In this document: in pieces, positions 58,781-64,000 of the stretch | Layout: the number at the start of each line of letters is the position of its first letter | Position numbering within the stretch: the first letter of the stretch is position 1 | Assembly (NCBI GenBank): GCA_033816765.1 | Contig: CM066290.1 | Coordinates: forward strand, 868,001-932,000 | Origin: Nothopassalora personata | Taxonomy: Eukaryota > Ascomycota > Dothideomycetes > Mycosphaerellales > Mycosphaerellaceae | Direction: 5' to 3' | Length of the DNA stretch: 64,000 bases | Notes under the pieces: model-generated | The model's input: the letters and a program-made list of their open reading frames with translations, nothing else | Told to the model about the DNA's origin: nothing | Database searches by the model: none | Position numbers and translations under genes: made by a program

Positions 58781-61579
58781 AACCCCGAACTAGTAAATCT
58801 AAGAGCAGCGTTAGATCTCGAGGAGATACCGACTATACTCGGAGAGTAGAGAAGAGAGCTAACAACAGAAGCACGACGCCTCTCCTAGACCCCTTAGAAG
58901 GACGAGGAGGATACTATAGGCAGCAAATAGTAGTTATTCTATTTAATGCGAAGAACCAACTACGACAGTTTAACATAATGACACGAAGAGTCGACTACGA
59001 GACCGAATCCGAGTCTCGAAATAGTTATAGAAGCCTTCATTAGCGATTCTATTACTAAGACTCGTGTTAAATCTACTACGCCGCGAAGTTAGGCGTAGGG
59101 TATTAGCCTTAGCAACTACGAGGAACCCTAGGAGCGACGTATAGGCAAGACGCTACGCTCCGAGAAGTAGACATCGATAAATCCTACTTTAACGAAGATA
59201 GAAGCGATAAAGAAAATCAGGACCTAGGATAGAACGGATTATAGTTACTAGAACTATAGGAAGAAAGTTAAGAAACCACCGGGCTAGATACTATCGAGGA
59301 AGAATAGGATCCGGAAGAATTAAGCGAAGAAGATTCCTCCGAAGGAGAAGAGAGCGACACTAACGACGATAACGAACAACTTACCTTTACGGTAGATGCA
59401 CCTAAGAAACTGTACGACATAATCATCTACCTATAAAGAAGGCACGAGGAATTCCTACCTAAGATAGGTAGACAAAGGAAGCTACATTCTATTAAGTTTA
59501 ATAAGACACTCGACACCCTACGAGGCATAGCCTAGGGATACCTACTTATAGAAACAACCGAGAATCTAGCAACTACCGTTATAGAACGACTACCGATAGG
59601 AAGCCGAATAACAGGAACCGGATATCTTACACCGTTAGGAACATTCGTATCGAATAAATTACGTAACATAGTGCAACACGCACGCGCACTCTACTTAGAA
59701 ACGTAGAAGATCTAGGAACGCAATAGACTACAAGTATAGACACAGGGTAACGGGCTATAGGTTCTAGCCGAAGCCTCTAGGCACGAAGCATAGCGAACTA
59801 CATACCATTCGGGAAAAGAATTAGCTCCCTAGGAATAAGCGACCGGAGGGAGTTATGTAATACTTAGGCTTATACATCGACATTAAACATAGTTTTCTAG
59901 ACATAAGCAATCGTTAACGGACATAAGACTAGTGTTATAATCGACTTAGAAGCAGCGGGGAATTTTATCTCCGAGTCTTTTATAAGAAGAAACGGGTTAG
60001 CTACCCTAAAGAAGAAATAAGGTTACGAGTTGATCGCGGTAAACGGATTATCGTTACCTAGCGTAGAATAGGAGACGATACTATTGCTACTAGCTATCTA
60101 ATAGCACTACGAGAATATTACCTTAGATATTACTAATATAGCCAGTTATAACATAGTATTAGGTATACCTTAGTTAAGAAAGCACAATCTAGTAATCGAC
60201 TAGAGAAGAGGAGTACTTATATTTAGGGAATGCGATTGCGTTGTCGACATTTAGCCTACGCAGTAGCAGCGTTTACTAGTAGATAAGGTAAGGAAACAGC
60301 TAAACGAGATACAGCTTACGCCGAATAGAAGGATAGAAGAACCACCTTCGACCGGGATAGACACTAGCGTAGGGCCGCCGGGTTACGAAGTTACTAGAAG
60401 TAATAGAAGTAACGTACTATCGAAGAATACTAACATCTTAGAGTTAAGTATTCCTAAGGAGTATCGCAAGTGGTCGCGACTCTTTAAAGAGGAAAGAGGC
60501 AAAACCGCCTTACCTAAGCACCGCCTACAGGATCACAAGATTAACATTTAGCTAGGGAAAGAGCCTCTATAGGGACCCCTATATCAAATGTCTAAGAAAG
60601 AGCTATAGACCCTACGAGAATAGCTAAAGGAGAAGCTAGCTAAAGGATAGATAAGAAGATCCACCTTAAGTGTAGGAACTCTATGCATGTTCATTCTAAA
60701 AGCAAACGGGAAGTTACGACTCGTACAAGACTATAGGAAGTTAAACGAGATTACGATTAAGAACCGATACCCGCTACCTAACATCGAAGAAGCATAGGAC
60801 AGATTAACCGGATCGGACTAGTATACGAAGATTGACCTACGAGATGCCTTCTATACTATACGAATAGTAGAAGGAGAAGAATGGAAAACCGCTTTTAGAA
60901 TAAGATACGGACTCTACGAATTCTTAGTTATGCTAATAGGATTAACTAACGCACCCGCATCCTACTAGGACCTTGTAAACGAAACACTTAGAGACCTACT
61001 CGACGTATACGTTATCGCCTACATAGACGATATACTAGTCTACACAAAAGGATCCCTATAGGAACACATAAAACAAGTCTAGGACGTCTTCGAACAACTT
61101 ACGCAATTATGATTTAAGACGGCACCCGAGAAATGCGAATTCTATAAGAAAGAAGTTAAATTCTTAGGCTTTATTATTAGCACTATAGGGATAACGATCG
61201 ACCCTGCGAAGACATAGTTAATTAGAGAGTAGCTAGAACTAAAAACAGTTAAGGACGTACAATCATTCCTTAGACTAGCGAACTACAACCGGAAATTCAT
61301 TAAGGACTACGCGAAAATAGCAGCACTAATAACGATGCTTACAAGAAAGGACGTTACTTAGAAATAGGGAAAGGAATAGACTAAAGCATTCAAGAAACTC
61401 AAGGAATAATGCGCTTTAGCCCCTACGCTTCGATTATTTAATAGTAGTAAGGAAGTCTACATCGAGACCAATACGTCTAATATAGCAATAGGCGCGTGTC
61501 TAACGTAGACACACGATAGGTAGAGACACCCAGTAGCCTATTACTCCCGGAAAATGACTACAGCGGAACAGAACTACGA

Positions 61580-61985
61580 TGTTATTGTCTCGTTCCAGGG
61601 CTAGTCTCAAAGAGAGATAAGTCAAGTCACGTGGCGGGATTATTCTTTGGAGAGGCTGAAGCAAGCTGAGCGAAGATGAATAATTGGAATAAGAGTTGTA
61701 TTCCAATCAGTGAGATAGTAACATGAGTTGAACGCATTAGAACCATAAGGGTTTCTAGCGTTCCTAAATACAAAGGAGATTCGTAGATCTCGGTGATCAG
61801 TCTGATTAGTCTGAGCATGAGCAGTCTGATCAGTCTGAGCATGAGCAGTCTGATCAGTCTGAGCATGAGCAGTCTGATCGCTCCAAGTCTGAGCGCTCAG
61901 GCAGGATGAGTCACGTGTTCGTCTTTGAGTCACGTGTTCGTCTTGTCATTATGATTCCAGGGTCCATGGGAATCATTCCGTAACA
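61580..61985 (-). mobile_element. Un-mutated solo LTR with TSD TACGA inside element C2 RNase H
   Basis: This 406-bp LTR is inverted relative to its host element (minus-strand reading TGTTACGG...ACAATAACA). The 5-bp TACGA flanks it at 61575-61579 and 61986-61990. Removing the LTR and one TACGA restores a continuous RNase H reading frame (QNYDIYNKELL). It keeps normal CpA/TpG content, so it arrived after the RIP of its surroundings, or escaped it. Confidence 0.92.
61798..61880. repeat. 24-bp minisatellite in the solo LTR
   Basis: Three units (61798-61821, 61822-61845, 61846-61869) and a partial fourth are present. The unit begins CAGTCTGATCAGTCTGAGCA. An 18-bp direct repeat (GAGTCACGTGTTCGTCTT) follows at about 61907-61943. 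Confidence 0.85.
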
Positions 61986-63423
61986 TACGACATCTATAAC
62001 AAAGAGCTTCTAGCTATTGTTGCTGCTATATAACATTAGAGAGTATATGTCGAGGGCCTACCGAAGTTAACGATTCTTTCTAACTACAAGAATCTTACGT
62101 ACTTTACGACGACGAAAGAACTTACCCGAAGGCAAGCCCGCTAGTCGGAGCTGCTAGGACAGTATAAGTTCGAAATTAAATATACTCTAGGACGAGAGAA
62201 TGGCCGCGCCGACGGGCTAAGCCGAAGAAGCGACTATATAGAAGAAAAGAAACCAGTGCAACATAAGATATTAAAGACGAACCCCGACGGAAGTCTTAGT
62301 ACTAACATAAGAGAATTTAATAACATCGTACGGATATTAGGCGACAGGGACGAACAATTCCCTATATCGCAAGGAAAAAACCAAGTACCTAAGGATCGAG
62401 AAGAAGAATGTATACGACAACATTACGACGGACCAACTTATAGACACCCTAGAACTTCAAAAACAATGGACCTAATACAGCGCAGCTTCTCATTCCCATA
62501 AATGAGACTTAAGGTATTACGCTACATTAAACAATGCGTACACTACTAACGAAACAAGGCTACGAGACATGTAAAATACGGTTACCTATAGTTTAGGACA
62601 CCACCGACGAAACCATAGGACGAAGTCATAATAGACTTTATTACGAAACTCCTACCGTTAAGAGATTAAGTTACGAAACAACTATACGACATAATACTAG
62701 TTATGGTTAATAGACTTACGAAATACGCACACTTCATTCCTACATTAGAAACGTACAATGTAGAGTAGCTCGGATACCTCGTACTAGATAGACTTATCCG
62801 ATACTACGGATTCCCTTAAGCGTTTATAACGGACAGAGATAAGCTATTCACATTAAACTACTAGAAGACGCTTATAGGAACGATCGGAATCAAACATAAG
62901 CTGTTGATAGCATATTATCCGGAAACAGACGGATAAACCGAAAGGATAAATTAAACGCTAGAACAATACCTACGATACTACATCAATTATACACAAGACA
63001 ACTAGGTCTCATTACTGCTAATAGCGCAGATTGCACTAAATAACCACAAATTAGAGACAACTTCAACGACACCATTTTATACGAACTTTAGTAAAGATCC
63101 TAACCTATTTAGAACACCTAGATCCTACCTATAAGCCGAAAGAGCAATCGTGACGACGGATACTCTTAAGGAAGTGCATAAAGAAACACGTAAGGCGATC
63201 GAAGATGCATAACACAAACTGTCTTAACAACGGTAGGACACGAGAAAAATAGCACCTCTACTAAAAGAGAGGGATAAGGTCTATCTCCTTATAAAAAACT
63301 TGAGAACAAGAAGATAGACTAAGAAACTAGATTACGTTAAGGTCAGACCATTTTTTATCGACAAAGTCATAGGACTAGTTAACTACCGCCTACGACTACC
63401 ACTAGACGCAAGAATCCACCTAG

Positions 63424-63620
63424 TGTTAAGGGGATGTCGCAATGTATAGCACGCCCACGACCTGCCAGTCGTAGATGAACTAATTCTTGCCTTTTGTTCA
63501 AGACGCATCGCGCGTCGCAAGGTGTACTCATGCGTGTCACGTGCGGCTTGGCAGCCGGTCGCGACCGCATGTCACATGCAAGGCCACATGTAGGGGTTAG
63601 CCACTGGGCTGCCCCTTACA
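63424..63620. repeat. Un-mutated LTR, inverted copy of the sequence at the left window end
   Basis: The termini are complementary (TGTTAAGGGG...CCCCTTACA). The stretch matches 47-226 as reverse complement, without the RIP changes. On its right stands a TTGCCTCCCCTCCCG stretch, i.e. a polypurine tract on the minus strand, so it looks like the 3' LTR of a minus-strand element whose interior is otherwise missing. On its left it abuts truncated element C2. Confidence 0.65.
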
Positions 63621-63924
63621 ATTGCCTCCCCTCCCGTGCGAGCTGTCCTCAGCTCGCTAGTTGCTACGTAGAGGCTCCTATGTACTTCCAGAACCATAGT
63701 TGCTATGCGGCCCACATGCGGGTTGCGTGCGTGTCGTCATGTAGGTGTAGGTGAGTGAGGCTTGGTTGCCATGCCGACGCAGCTGGTTAGGGGCATAAAA
63801 CTCCAGCCCAACCCAGCCCTTTCTCAGCACGCTCCCCAGCTCATCACCTTCGCCACACCACCACCACGCACCCGCACCGCACCATCATCGCAAGCGCCTC
63901 GCCAGCATCATCATCATCATCATC
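63621..63924 (+). promoter_or_regulatory. Promoter and leader of the right-end host gene
   Basis: The composition is normal. A TATA-like GCATAAAA lies at 63794-63801. A C/A-rich leader follows with CACCACCA and a CAT trinucleotide run (63906-63926) directly before the start codon. Confidence 0.5.
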
Positions 63925-64000
63925 ATGTCGGCCGTGCCCTCCTCGCCGCCATTCTCTGGCCGCTCCGCCTCCTCCAGCAGCACCAGCAGCGACAGCACCA
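63925..64000 (+). CDS. 5' end of a host gene, Ser-rich N-terminus (runs off the window)
   Basis: The start codon follows the CAT run and gives MSAVPSSPPFSGRSASSSST and a few more residues before the window ends. The Ser/Pro-rich start has no diagnostic motif, so no function is offered. The TATA-like box and leader upstream support this start. Confidence 0.5.
   Translation, partial: MSAVPSSPPFSGRSASSSSTSSDST

Larger units (their letters stand above)
57410..63427 (+). mobile_element. Element C2: RIP-degraded Gypsy element, 3'-truncated, hosting a solo LTR
   Basis: A 5' LTR (57410-57796) is followed by gag, protease, RT, RNase H and integrase remnants, all forward and full of RIP stops. Pol ends abruptly near 63427 at an RIHLVL stretch, just after integrase, where another LTR begins. 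No 3' LTR of its own is present. A younger un-mutated solo LTR of the same family (61580-61985) splits the RNase H region. Element C at 9233-9799 is a related copy. Confidence 0.8.
59920..63427 (+). pseudogene. Element C2 pol remnant, split by a solo LTR
   Basis: The protease region is near 59940-59990 (IDLEAAGNFIS). RT spans about 60490-61200, with YIDDILVY at about 61020-61045. RNase H runs from about 61430 to 61579 and resumes at 61986 with YDIYNKELLAIVAA. Integrase spans about 62390-63260, with an HHCC remnant (QHYDGPTYRHP), a second Asp in ITDRDKLF and a Glu in PETDG-TER. Stops at former Gln/Trp codons are frequent. Codons downstream of the integrase C-terminus, including any chromodomain, are missing. 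Confidence 0.72.

Overview
The window looks like a chromosome segment of a filamentous ascomycete (Pezizomycotina; a Dothideomycete is a guess). Genes carry short 48-71 bp introns, and gene types are typical of such fungi (DLT1-like, Zn2Cys6 and PF11951-type regulators, DUF1996, an Argonaute). Large repeat blocks show repeat-induced point mutation (RIP): CpA/TpG is depleted, TpA is everywhere, and Gln/Trp codons of former polyproteins have become stops.

Layout. (1) 1-~9,930: a graveyard of nested, RIP-degraded LTR retrotransposons. A chromovirus-type Gypsy copy, element A (2170-8960, TSD GCTAC), sits inside the 3' LTR of an older element B. Element B is followed by part of an inverted element C with a minisatellite in its LTR. 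(2) ~9,930-35,664: a clean host gene island. In order it holds an FAD phenol-hydroxylase-type monooxygenase, a DLT1-like membrane protein, the protein farnesyltransferase beta subunit, a long disordered protein, a trans-L-3-hydroxyproline dehydratase, a PF11951-type regulator, a secreted DUF1996 protein, a Zn2Cys6 regulator, a mitochondrial-type cupin and a degenerate Argonaute. (3) 35,665-63,620: a second TE block in which two young, intact Gypsy elements are nested in RIP-dead ones. E1 (36230-43438) is a chromovirus. E2 (45615-57251) carries gag-protease, pol and an extra 967-residue ORF of unknown function. (4) 63,621-64,000: host DNA with the 5' end of another gene.

The most notable region is E2. 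Its third ORF lies downstream of pol and has its own fungal-promoter-like leader. A 26-bp palindrome plus a TCACGTGAC box with the same 4-bp spacing occurs both in the E2 LTRs and upstream of this ORF. E1 and E2, otherwise dissimilar, both join gag to pol with the slippery heptamer GGGAAAT followed by a spacer of 5-6 nt and a strong hairpin, which is a textbook -1 frameshift signal. Both have matching LTRs and undamaged reading frames although everything around them is RIP-mutated.

The host genes do not form one pathway. Gene pairs are arranged convergently or divergently as in ordinary fungal chromosomes. The Argonaute-like gene at the edge of the TE block keeps the family fold signatures but appears to lack the slicer catalytic residues. 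All identifications are from reading sequence motifs; no database search was possible.
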